From positions 627,501-691,500 of the forward strand of contig NZ_CP050301.1 of the NCBI RefSeq assembly GCF_014189505.1: a stretch of 64,000 nt of DNA, given 5' to 3'. This document shows positions 57,034 to 64,000 of the stretch, one piece after another. The notes beneath the pieces are model-generated. The model was not told the DNA's origin and ran no database searches. It saw only the letters and a list, made by a program, of their open reading frames with translations. The first letter of the stretch is position 1; the number at the start of each line of letters is the position of its first letter. Position numbers and translations under genes: made by a program. The stretch comes from Phyllobacterium sp. 628 (GTDB lineage Bacteria > Pseudomonadota > Alphaproteobacteria > Rhizobiales > Rhizobiaceae).

Positions 57034-57825
57034 CTAAAGCAACAGCGAGCGCGAGGTCGGTGCTAGGCGCGCAATGACAGGGTGGTCCACCAGATAGGCC
57101 GCGAGCCGTGCCTTTTCAGAGAGCCACGCCAAATTGTTTGCCAGCGCTTCCGCATGGTGCTTTTGCGCAGTCTCATCGCCAAACCTTGAGAAAACCACCA
57201 GCACGTTCTCGTTTTCACGCAGCGGAAGCCGGGTAAAGGTGTTTTCGCTGTGCTCGGATGCAAAGGTCGCGGTAATAACCTCGCCAGCCTCACGCAAAAC
57301 CGGAGCAATCGACGTTTGATAATAGCCGAGAAAGCCCTGTTCCGCCGGTTCTTTCAGTTGGTAGGTTGTTGCCTGATACACAGCTTTTGAGAGTAACCGC
57401 GCCGCCGGTTCTGACCGCGAAGGGGGGAGTATGAATCCACCCTCTGGCTCTGCCGGATGCAGCAGCAACACATCATCGGAATCAATCATGGTGTGGTTCG
57501 CGGCGTTACGATGCGCACCCCAGACCGGGCCATCATAAAAAGCGGTCAGCGCTTTTTGCCGCGCATTCATAGTCTCGAACCCGCGCAGCCAGACAAATGC
57601 ATCAGGGTCATCGAGATCGCGAAACTGGCCAATGATTTTCATGCCGCAGGTTTCCTGTCCTTCAAGGAAATATGTATCGAACAGAGCGACAAGATCATCC
57701 CGGCGGTTCGGATGAAGCGTATAGCGCCGCAGTTCGACGAGCGGGCTGAATCGCTTGCCTGCCCCAACATTTGAATGAATAGATTCTGATCGCATCCCCA
57801 TCTCCGGCATCGCGTTGACTCCCAT
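57034..57825 (-). CDS. NIPSNAP family protein
   Basis: A 263-residue protein of the dimeric alpha/beta barrel type. VELRRYTLHPNRRDDLVALF near residue 30 is a typical NIPSNAP segment, with a second copy of the fold in the C-terminal half (FLGYYQTSIAPVLREAGEVI, RLPLRENENVLVVFSRFGDE). Function of bacterial NIPSNAP proteins is unknown. It is divergent from a TetR regulator gene; a duplicated operator-like sequence lies between them, so it is the probable target. Confidence 0.85.
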   Translation of the reverse strand: MGVNAMPEMGMRSESIHSNVGAGKRFSPLVELRRYTLHPNRRDDLVALFDTYFLEGQETCGMKIIGQFRDLDDPDAFVWLRGFETMNARQKALTAFYDGPVWGAHRNAANHTMIDSDDVLLLHPAEPEGGFILPPSRSEPAARLLSKAVYQATTYQLKEPAEQGFLGYYQTSIAPVLREAGEVITATFASEHSENTFTRLPLRENENVLVVFSRFGDETAQKHHAEALANNLAWLSEKARLAAYLVDHPVIARLAPTSRSLLL

Positions 57826-57839
57826 TTTGAAAAAAACAG

Positions 57840-57881
57840 ACCGGTCATCCTGTTTTTAATAAAACCGGTTGTCCTGTTTTT
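57840..57881. promoter_or_regulatory. Duplicated TetR-type operator
   Basis: Two direct copies of ACCGGT-N3-CCTGTTTTT lie at 57840-57857 and 57864-57881, with a 24-base period. The first copy also has the inverse half AAAAACAG at 57832-57839. The sites lie between the divergent NIPSNAP and TetR genes. Confidence 0.6.
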
Positions 57882-57903
57882 GTCAACTTGCTAAGTTTCG
57901 ATT

Positions 57904-58524
57904 GTGAAAAGGACAAATCTGGTGCCGGAAACAGCAGGAAAACCAAAGAGAATAAATGATCCGCAAGGAATGCGTTCGCGCATCCTCGATGTGGCAGCGG
58001 ATCTTTTCCAAAGGCGGGGGTACAATTCAACCAGCGTTCAGGATGTTGTTCAGGCCGCTTTAGCAACCGGCGGTGCCGTACATCACCACTTTCCCACGAA
58101 GAAAGCGCTCGGGCTTGCCGTTATTGAAGAACGCGTGGCCAAGGAGGTCAACGCAACAGCGATTCAGCCTGTGCTGCAGGCGATCCGCGTGAAAACCGGT
58201 ATTCTGGCCTTCTTTGCATCTGTGGCGGACGAGCTCGAACGCAACCAGGCCGTGACCGGCTGCCCACTCAACAATCTTGCCATGGAGCTTTCACTGGCCG
58301 ACCCGGATTTCCGCCATGCCGCCAATGCCATTTTTGAGAACTGGCGCGGAGCATTGACACAGAGATTGCAGGCGGGTGGCTCAGGCCTCGCATCCAAACC
58401 GGCGGGAGAGCTGGCGACGACGGTCGTTGCCGCCTATTCCGGCGCCATGGCTATGGCCAAAGCCAGTCAAAGCGCACAGCCCTTGCGTGACTGTGCTGCG
58501 CAACTGGAAAAACTGCTGCCATAG
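57904..58524 (+). CDS. TetR/AcrR-family regulator
   Basis: The 206-residue protein has an N-terminal TetR DNA-binding domain (ILDVAADLFQRRGYNSTSVQ, then GGAVHHHFPTKKALGLAVIE) and a helical ligand domain with PLNNLAMELSLADPDF. The start is GTG at 57904 or the ATG at 57970. Divergence from the NIPSNAP gene and the two operator copies suggest repression of that gene and of itself. Confidence 0.9.
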   Translation: MKRTNLVPETAGKPKRINDPQGMRSRILDVAADLFQRRGYNSTSVQDVVQAALATGGAVHHHFPTKKALGLAVIEERVAKEVNATAIQPVLQAIRVKTGILAFFASVADELERNQAVTGCPLNNLAMELSLADPDFRHAANAIFENWRGALTQRLQAGGSGLASKPAGELATTVVAAYSGAMAMAKASQSAQPLRDCAAQLEKLLP

Positions 58525-58533
58525 AACGGCGAC

Positions 58534-58905
58534 CTAGGTCTGCTTTGAAAAGACCACGGCCGCAAAAAGCAGAACACCGGCAAAAACGATGAACGAGCCG
58601 ATGCCAACGAACGGCTCCAGCGCTGTATTGCCGAGCGACAGGAAATAAAGCGCCGGAATCATGACGATGATGCCCACCGTATAGACGGCAAACTGGATTA
58701 TCGGCAGCCTGCCAGCGGCCTTTGCCGGATTGAGTGCGTAATAGATGCCGAATATGGCGCTGCTCACCCAGCCCAGCAGGTTGAGGTGAGCATGGGCAGG
58801 AAAGGCGCTGTGATCGCCCGAGATCCCCATATGCAGCCCCATGATAATTCCAAGCAGGAAGAAGACAGTCGCGGTTTTGAAAAACAGTTGCGAAACCTGA
58901 GGCAT
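58534..58905 (-). CDS. Small cytochrome oxidase subunit I-like membrane protein
   Basis: The 123-residue protein has four predicted membrane helices. HAHLNLLGWVSSAIFGIYYA resembles the histidine region of haem-copper oxidase subunit I, but the protein is far too short to be a full subunit. Similar short proteins are common in proteobacteria without known role. The gene is convergent with the TetR gene. Confidence 0.65.
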   Translation of the reverse strand: MPQVSQLFFKTATVFFLLGIIMGLHMGISGDHSAFPAHAHLNLLGWVSSAIFGIYYALNPAKAAGRLPIIQFAVYTVGIIVMIPALYFLSLGNTALEPFVGIGSFIVFAGVLLFAAVVFSKQT

Positions 58906-59100
58906 AATTGCGTTCTCGCATGGAGGAAGTCACAAACCTGCAGCAGAGGATATGCCCAAATCTGGAATCATTCCAGATGGTCTGTCATGAGCCGGCATTC
59001 ACCACTGTCATTTCCGCACATCCCCGCTTTTAGACTGGATTAACCGGCGAAAAACCCTCAAAGCAGTGGGAAAAATACCAGAATCCGAGGAAACACACCC

Positions 59101-60054
59101 ATGACTGCCCGCCCGGTTGCCATTTCCGCATCGTCCGGACCATCGATTGCCCGCACCGGCGTGCTCTTGATGCTGCTCGGCATGCTGATGTTTGCCCTGA
59201 ACGATGTCATGGGCAAATGGCTGGTGGCGACCTATTCCGTCGGACAGGTCGTGTTCATCCGCAGCGTAGCAGCCTTGATCGTTCTGGCGCCATTTCTCTG
59301 GTTCTCGGGGCCGAAGAAAGTCATGCAGGTTGACCGGCCCCTCCTGCAACTGGCCCGTGTCGCAGCGTCGACCGCCGAGATTTTTGCTTTCTATTTTGCC
59401 GTTGTCTATTTGCCGCTCGCCGACGTGATGACCTATTGGCTGGCCGCTCCCATCTATGTCGCGGCGATTTCGCCGTTCGTGCTGAAGGAGCCGGTCGGCT
59501 GGCGGCGCTGGAGCGCAATTATTATCGGTTTCATTGGCGTTGTGATTGCATTGGAGCCGTCATCACAGGCGCTTACCCCGCAAGCGGTCATCTCGATTCT
59601 AGGCAGTATGACTTTTGCACTGATGCTGTTGCTTGGCCGTTCGCTGCGCGGCACGCCAGATACAACCCTCGTGTTCTGGCAAATTGTCGGCGCCGGTCTT
59701 GCCGGTGCTGCATCGCTCTATTTTGACTGGAAGCCGGTGAGCCCGCGTGATCTGGTTCTCCTGGGCGTGCTCGGTGTTGTCGCCATGCTCGCGCACATGC
59801 TTGTGAACCGCGCCCTGAAGATGGCCGATGCGGCAACCGTCGCCCCGCTGCAATATACGCTGCTGTTCTGGGCTATTGTCTTTGGCTGGCTGGTGTTTGG
59901 CGACGTGCCGCGTCTGCCGATGCTGATCGGGTCCGGCTTCATCGTGGCATCGGGCCTGTTCATCTTCTTCCGCGAGCAGCAGCTGCGGCGTCTGGGGTGG
60001 ATAAAGGAAGAGCCGGTGGAGACAATTGTCACCGGCTCCGGTGATCCGGTCTGA
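59101..60054 (+). CDS. DMT-family (EamA) permease
   Basis: The 317-residue protein has ten membrane helices in two EamA repeats, for example LLMLLGMLMFALNDVMGKWL and VFIRSVAALIVLAPFLWF in the first and LGVVAMLAHMLVNRALKMAD in the second. This superfamily exports amino acids, nucleotide sugars or other metabolites at the inner membrane; the substrate is unknown. No transport partner lies nearby. Confidence 0.9.
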   Translation: MTARPVAISASSGPSIARTGVLLMLLGMLMFALNDVMGKWLVATYSVGQVVFIRSVAALIVLAPFLWFSGPKKVMQVDRPLLQLARVAASTAEIFAFYFAVVYLPLADVMTYWLAAPIYVAAISPFVLKEPVGWRRWSAIIIGFIGVVIALEPSSQALTPQAVISILGSMTFALMLLLGRSLRGTPDTTLVFWQIVGAGLAGAASLYFDWKPVSPRDLVLLGVLGVVAMLAHMLVNRALKMADAATVAPLQYTLLFWAIVFGWLVFGDVPRLPMLIGSGFIVASGLFIFFREQQLRRLGWIKEEPVETIVTGSGDPV

Positions 60055-60065
60055 CGGCCCCCTCG

Positions 60066-60539
60066 TCAGGCGTTGACGGGCGCGCCCTTGAGGGATGCGC
60101 CGAGAGCATCGAGCAGGTCTTCCATGCCGCCTCTGCGCTGACCGGCATCATCAAGCCCATCGAGAAACGCACCTTGTTCGGTAAGCACAAGCTTTGTGCC
60201 GGTTCCCTCGGGCTTTAGTTCCAGCGTCGCAACCGAGACTGAGATGCGCTTGTCATCGATATACATGTCATAGGTATAGATAATGCGCTGGTCGGGGACG
60301 ATGTCCTGATAGACCGCATCGTACGTATAGACTGGACCATCCTTTGGTCCACCGCGATTGATTTCGCGACCGCCAACCCGGAAATCCATCTCGAACTTGG
60401 CGGCGCTCATCTCGTCAGGCCCGGCAAACCATTTGCTCTTGGCTGTCTTGTCGCTGAGAGCAAAGAACACCCGCGCCGGGGTGGCAGCATAGTTGCGTTC
60501 GATGACGAATGTATCGTGTTTTACGGATCGGTTGGTCAT
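60066..60539 (-). CDS. SRPBCC (AHSA1-like) protein
   Basis: The 157-residue protein has a START/Bet v1-like fold of the AHSA1 group: [29 protein letters not shown] and a C-terminal helix [15 protein letters not shown]. The Met at 60539 has GGAGGAGAAG before it. It lies 13 bases after the ArsR gene, an arrangement frequently seen for ArsR-AHSA1 pairs. The ligand is unknown. Confidence 0.88.
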   Translation of the reverse strand: MTNRSVKHDTFVIERNYAATPARVFFALSDKTAKSKWFAGPDEMSAAKFEMDFRVGGREINRGGPKDGPVYTYDAVYQDIVPDQRIIYTYDMYIDDKRISVSVATLELKPEGTGTKLVLTEQGAFLDGLDDAGQRRGGMEDLLDALGASLKGAPVNA

Positions 60540-60552
60540 GCTTCTCCTCCGG

Positions 60553-60885
60553 TTAATGATTGTCTTCGCTGGCGAGAAAGTCGCCAAGCCGGTCAAGCCG
60601 CAGCTCCCAGCTTTTGCGCCGCTCGTCCATCCATTGCTCCGCCGTTTTCATGGCGACCCAGTCGATATGGCAGGTGCGCACACGACCAATCTTCTCGGTG
60701 CGGATGAGGCCGCTGTTTTCAAGCACCTGCAAATGCTGCACGACAGCGGGCAGGGACATGGTCAGCGGCTTGGCCAGTTCACTGACCGAGGCCGGACCAC
60801 GACTGAGCCGTTCCACCATGGAACGCCGTGACGGATCGGCAAGGGCTTGGAACATCAGATCGAGTGCAGCAGTTTGGTTAAGCAT
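60553..60885 (-). CDS. ArsR-family regulator
   Basis: The 110-residue winged-helix protein shows [40 protein letters not shown] and [20 protein letters not shown]. It lacks the classic CxC metal motif of ArsR/SmtB sensors, in keeping with the non-metal group paired with SRPBCC proteins. It heads a two-gene operon. Confidence 0.9.
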   Translation of the reverse strand: MLNQTAALDLMFQALADPSRRSMVERLSRGPASVSELAKPLTMSLPAVVQHLQVLENSGLIRTEKIGRVRTCHIDWVAMKTAEQWMDERRKSWELRLDRLGDFLASEDNH

Positions 60886-60945
60886 ATGCTTAAGTAAATC
60901 CGCAAGCGAATTTTGTCAATGAAATTTGTATCTGATGCGGTTAAG

Positions 60946-61140
60946 TCAGACGCTGTCGTGCCTGTGATGCGCCAGCGCTTCTTCAAAGTGATTGATCGCC
61001 TTTTCAAACTTGTCGCGGCAACCGGTGTTGCAGAATCCCACCACAGCACCCTTGTAGAGTGTCAGGCTGTCTTCCTGAATCGGATCGCCCGACCAGGGGC
61101 AGGTTGTGTTGACCGCATCGCTGAGCTTCAGTTCCGGCAT
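60946..61140 (-). CDS. Small cysteine-rich (TRASH/YHS-like) protein
   Basis: The 64-residue protein has CPWSGDPIQ and GFCNTGCRDKFEKAINHFEE, a spaced cysteine set like that of the TRASH/YHS metal-binding fold. Met 61140 follows GGAGAACAATC. Similar small proteins are sometimes called glutathione S-transferases in databases without good cause. It lies 11 bases after the OsmC gene on the same strand, suggesting cotranscription. Confidence 0.65.
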   Translation of the reverse strand: MPELKLSDAVNTTCPWSGDPIQEDSLTLYKGAVVGFCNTGCRDKFEKAINHFEEALAHHRHDSV

Positions 61141-61151
61141 GATTGTTCTCC

Positions 61152-61613
61152 TCACGCGATTTCAACGCTGATATCGGTGCGCACGGAATTGGCGATGAAA
61201 CATTGCTCATGCGCTTGGTGATGCAAATGCTCCTCCGTCGCCCGGTCCGGCGCTGTTCCGGCATAACGCACATGCGGCTTCAATACGACCTTGCTGACAA
61301 ACAGTTTGCCCTGCTCGTTCTTGCCAAGTTCTCCCGTGGCTTCATCGCGATATTCATCCACGACAAATCCCGCCTTGGCTGCATCGGAGAGAAAAAACAG
61401 CATGTGGCAGCTCGACAACGACGCCACAAAAGCCTCTTCCGGATCAACGTTTTCCGCTGCTGAATAGGGCGGACGGACAATATGCGGCGATGACGATGCA
61501 GGCACTTCCGCGCCGCCATCAAACTGCCAGACATGGGCACGGCTGTATTTGTTGTCGGTAAAAAGAGCGTCTTCCGGACGGTTCCAAAGAACCGTAGCGC
61601 TGAATGCGGTCAT
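61152..61613 (-). CDS. OsmC-family protein
   Basis: OsmC proteins are thiol peroxidases for organic hydroperoxides. The 153-residue sequence has NVDPEEAFVASLSSCHMLFF, with one redox cysteine in SSCHM, and the second in HEQCFIANSVRTD. The start at 61613 is the only good one. It belongs to the YhfA/OsmC-like subgroup. The small cysteine-rich gene follows. Confidence 0.88.
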   Translation of the reverse strand: MTAFSATVLWNRPEDALFTDNKYSRAHVWQFDGGAEVPASSSPHIVRPPYSAAENVDPEEAFVASLSSCHMLFFLSDAAKAGFVVDEYRDEATGELGKNEQGKLFVSKVVLKPHVRYAGTAPDRATEEHLHHQAHEQCFIANSVRTDISVEIA

Positions 61614-61713
61614 GGGCGTTTCCCGAATCTGTTGTTATGGCTGATGGATGGAACGGAGCTTGTCAAAGCGCGCTGCCATTGTCGACCATAAGTTGCAGGA
61701 AAGATCCGGAAAT

Positions 61714-62400
61714 CTACTCGGCGGTGAAGCGGTAACCGACGCCGGGTTCCGTACGGATGAAGTGCGGATGGTTCGGATCCTCTTCAATCTTGGCACGCAG
61801 CTGCCCGACAAAAACGCGGAGGTAATGCAGATCGTCCACATGGGCTGCGCCCCAGACCGAGGCCAGCAATTGCCTATGGGTCACGACAAGCCCCGGATGC
61901 AGAACGAGATGCACCAGCAGCTGATATTCCTTGCGGGTCAGGTGCACTTCCTCGCCCTTGAGTGTCACCACGCGCTTGACCATGTCCACAACGAGACCAT
62001 TGCTTTCAAAGCGCGAAGGAACGCTGGTGCCCGCCACTTTCTGCCGCAGTGCCGTGCGCACCCGCGCCAGCAACTCACCAATACCGAAAGGTTTTTCGAC
62101 ATAGTCATTGGCGCCCAGATCAAGCGCTGCGATCTTTTCCACCTCGCGGTCACGCGCCGACAGAACGATGATCGGCACTTCGGAAAAAGCCCGCACAGTC
62201 TTGATAACGTCCTTGCCGTCCTTATCAGGAAGGCCAAGGTCGAGAATGACAAGATCCGGCGCGCTCGTGGCGATCATCCGTTCGGCTTCCGCGCCGGTTG
62301 CGGCCGAGATTACGTCATAGCCCGAAGCGGTCAGTGCCGGATGCAGGAACCGCTGGATTTGCGGCTCGTCATCGACAACGAGAATACGGTTCTCGTTCAT
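61714..62400 (-). CDS. kdpE: Response regulator KdpE
   Basis: KdpE activates the high-affinity potassium pump genes kdpFABC. The receiver domain has the acidic pair DDEPQ (10-12), phospho-acceptor Asp54 in LVILDLGLPDKDG and Lys in VEKPFGIGELLAR; the OmpR-type winged helix at the C-terminus has LTRKEYQLLVHLVLHPGLVV and YLRVFVGQLRAKIEEDP. The protein has 228 residues. Its start overlaps the kdpD stop by four bases. Confidence 0.95.
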   Translation of the reverse strand: MNENRILVVDDEPQIQRFLHPALTASGYDVISAATGAEAERMIATSAPDLVILDLGLPDKDGKDVIKTVRAFSEVPIIVLSARDREVEKIAALDLGANDYVEKPFGIGELLARVRTALRQKVAGTSVPSRFESNGLVVDMVKRVVTLKGEEVHLTRKEYQLLVHLVLHPGLVVTHRQLLASVWGAAHVDDLHYLRVFVGQLRAKIEEDPNHPHFIRTEPGVGYRFTAE

Positions 62401-64000
62401 GTTGCCACATCCCCGTTCTTCGTTTCGTCATAAATAGGAAGCCGGATAATAAACCGGGTGCCGCGTTTGCGGATCGCCGGGCTTTCCGCCTTGATTGTCC
62501 CGCCCATGGATTCGACGAAACCACGGCAAATGGAAAGGCCAAGCCCGGTTCCTGCGGCCCTGCCGTCGCCTTTGACGCGCCGGTAGAATTTCTCGAAGAT
62601 GCGATCCAGATCCTTTGCCGGTATGCCCTTGCCCTGATCGGTGACGCTGATCGCCACGCCCGTGGCATCTTGTTTCGCGTAGACTGATATCGGTCCCTCG
62701 CCGCCATATTTGGCGGCATTGTCGAGAAGGTTGAACAGGACCTGGCCGAGCAGCGAAGAGTCGCCGCTGACGGTTGCAAGACCGGGGGCGATGCTGATGT
62801 CAATCGCCACACCAGGTTTGAGCTTCTTCATACGCTCGACCGACGAAACAATCACATCGGCCGCATCAACAGGGCTGCTCTTGACCTTGAGTGTGCCCGC
62901 TTCGATCCGCGTCATGTCGAACAGGTTTGAAACAAAGCGCGTCAGCCGGCCGGACTCTTCCTCGATCGACAGGAGAAGATCGTCGCGGCTTTCCGGTTTG
63001 ATCCGGGTGCCGAGTTCGCGCAGCGTGGTGACTGCCCCGGTGATTGATGCAAGCGGCGTCTTCAGATCATGCGACAGCGACGAGAACAGGGCAGCATGCA
63101 GCTTTTCGCTTTCCTGCAGCGCCGCAGTCTTGGCGTTCTCGCGCACCAACTGGGCGCGGTCGATGGCAATCGCGGTCTGGTCAAGTATCGCCGTCAACAT
63201 GCGGTCTTCGGTTTCGGTCAGCGATGCCGAGTGATTGAGCAGGGATAGGCCGAGCACACCGGCCACACCATGGGATGTCAGGATCGGCAGAAACTGCCAG
63301 CTGATTTGCGGCAGCGTGCCCGTGTCGTGTCCGGCCCGTTCGTTCTTCTCGAAGGCCCAGCGCACAGCGGTCATGTCGGTATTGTCCAGAGCCATATCCG
63401 GCGGCCATGCAGCTTGCAATGACAGATCGCCCTCATCGGGCAGGAGAATGACGACACCGGTGCCGAGCGTCGAATGCAGATGCACGGCAGCCGCCACGAG
63501 CACATCATCGAGACGCGCCGTCCCGGACAATTTTCGCGAAAATTCGTAAAGCGCCTGCGTGTTCCTTGCCTGATTGCGTGAACGCGCCACCTGATCGCGC
63601 AAACGCCCGGCGAGATCGCCGATCATCAGCGCCACGCCGAGGAAGATGATCAGCGAGAACAGCTGATGCGGCTTGGCAATGCTCAAATTGTGGATCGGGT
63701 CGATGAAGAAATAATTGTAGAGGATGAAGGACAGGCCTGCCGCGATAATCGCAGCAAACCGCCCGCTCGACATGGCCGATAGAATGACCGCAACGAGATA
63801 GAGCATAGACAGGTTTTGCGGGTGCACAATTTCGCTGGCACCAAGGCCGAGAAGTGTCGTGGCTGCCGTCGCCAGAATTGGAATGGCAATGGATATCGCA
63901 AAGTCTTGCCGCGAGCGTTTTTGCGGCGCTGGCGGTACGTAGGGTTTGTCCTGCTCGTTGCCGGTGACCACATGCACGCCAACATCGGTGAAGCGCTTCA
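62397..64000 (-). CDS. kdpD: Sensor histidine kinase KdpD, partial
   Basis: The visible portion is the rear half of KdpD; the frame is open to the right edge (KRFTDVGVHVVTG). It shows four clustered membrane helices (FAISIAIPILATAATTLLGL onward), a GAF domain, the H-box LFSSLSHDLKTPLASITGAV, the N-box LFNLLDNAAKYGG and G-boxes DQGKGIPAKDLDRIF and GTGLGLSICRGF. The N-terminal KdpD/Usp cytoplasmic domains lie outside. KdpD senses potassium limitation and phosphorylates KdpE. kdpABC would be expected upstream, beyond the window. Confidence 0.95.
   Translation of the reverse strand, partial: KRFTDVGVHVVTGNEQDKPYVPPAPQKRSRQDFAISIAIPILATAATTLLGLGASEIVHPQNLSMLYLVAVILSAMSSGRFAAIIAAGLSFILYNYFFIDPIHNLSIAKPHQLFSLIIFLGVALMIGDLAGRLRDQVARSRNQARNTQALYEFSRKLSGTARLDDVLVAAAVHLHSTLGTGVVILLPDEGDLSLQAAWPPDMALDNTDMTAVRWAFEKNERAGHDTGTLPQISWQFLPILTSHGVAGVLGLSLLNHSASLTETEDRMLTAILDQTAIAIDRAQLVRENAKTAALQESEKLHAALFSSLSHDLKTPLASITGAVTTLRELGTRIKPESRDDLLLSIEEESGRLTRFVSNLFDMTRIEAGTLKVKSSPVDAADVIVSSVERMKKLKPGVAIDISIAPGLATVSGDSSLLGQVLFNLLDNAAKYGGEGPISVYAKQDATGVAISVTDQGKGIPAKDLDRIFEKFYRRVKGDGRAAGTGLGLSICRGFVESMGGTIKAESPAIRKRGTRFIIRLPIYDETKNGDVAT

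Overview
The window looks like the chromosome of an alphaproteobacterium of the order Hyphomicrobiales (Rhizobiales), near the Brucellaceae/Phyllobacteriaceae. Supporting signs are a class II (CP4-like) aroA, PmtA-type phospholipid methylation, a FYDLN-acid (TIGR02300) protein divergent from aroA-cmk-rpsA, a periplasmic BTLCP protease behind CtrA-type boxes, and moderately high G+C coding sequence. The genus cannot be fixed from sequence alone. Most of the window is ordinary chromosome; the clear foreign piece is a small element inside comM.

Layout. 1-1799: 3' part of a GH92 alpha-mannosidase. 1800-2868: gene-free DNA with a large inverted repeat and a run of perfect hairpins. 2881-6435: dnaJ, pmtA, an FMN reductase, pyrF and a DUF1330 gene. 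6630-8864: phaZ and a BTLCP protease gene. 8969-13095: comM, split by a 2.6-kb element (10273-12860) with 12-bp terminal inverted repeats, a 5'-truncated M41 (FtsH-like) protease relic and a 5'-truncated, frameshifted tyrosine recombinase. 13262-16636: an MBL-fold protein, a LysR regulator, gshB and an RlpA-like protein.

17069-28034 is a hexuronate catabolic island: uxuA, a GntR repressor, uxaC, uxuB, a four-gene ABC importer and uxaA. A shared AT-rich palindrome lies before uxaC, the transporter and uxaA. 28117-38728 holds central metabolism and envelope genes: tRNA-Leu, gpmA, dapB, an MsbA-like exporter, glk, mgsA, mepA, an alcohol dehydrogenase, queG and a GST. 38890-41736 carries uppP and a stand-alone acetolactate synthase behind a transcription attenuator whose leader peptide is rich in Val, Ile and Leu.

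42953-49219 appears to be a galactitol/tagatose module: a GatZ-like protein, tagatose kinase, LacI regulator, solute-binding protein and zinc dehydrogenase. The binding-protein gene has a frameshift in a G7 run inside its signal peptide. 49319-54789 is the conserved rpsA-cmk-aroA block, a divergent TIGR02300 gene and tRNA-Ala; cmk carries an unusual N-terminal membrane domain. 54864-64000 holds a DUF1868 protein, ROK and TetR regulators, a NIPSNAP protein, an EamA permease, an ArsR/SRPBCC pair, OsmC and the kdpE-kdpD two-component system, with kdpD running off the right edge.

The most notable points are the comM insertion, which can be resolved to the base and whose removal restores a 510-residue ComM frame; the acetolactate synthase attenuator; the three-site hexuronate regulon; the membrane-cmk fusion; and a dense hairpin cluster of unknown class before dnaJ.
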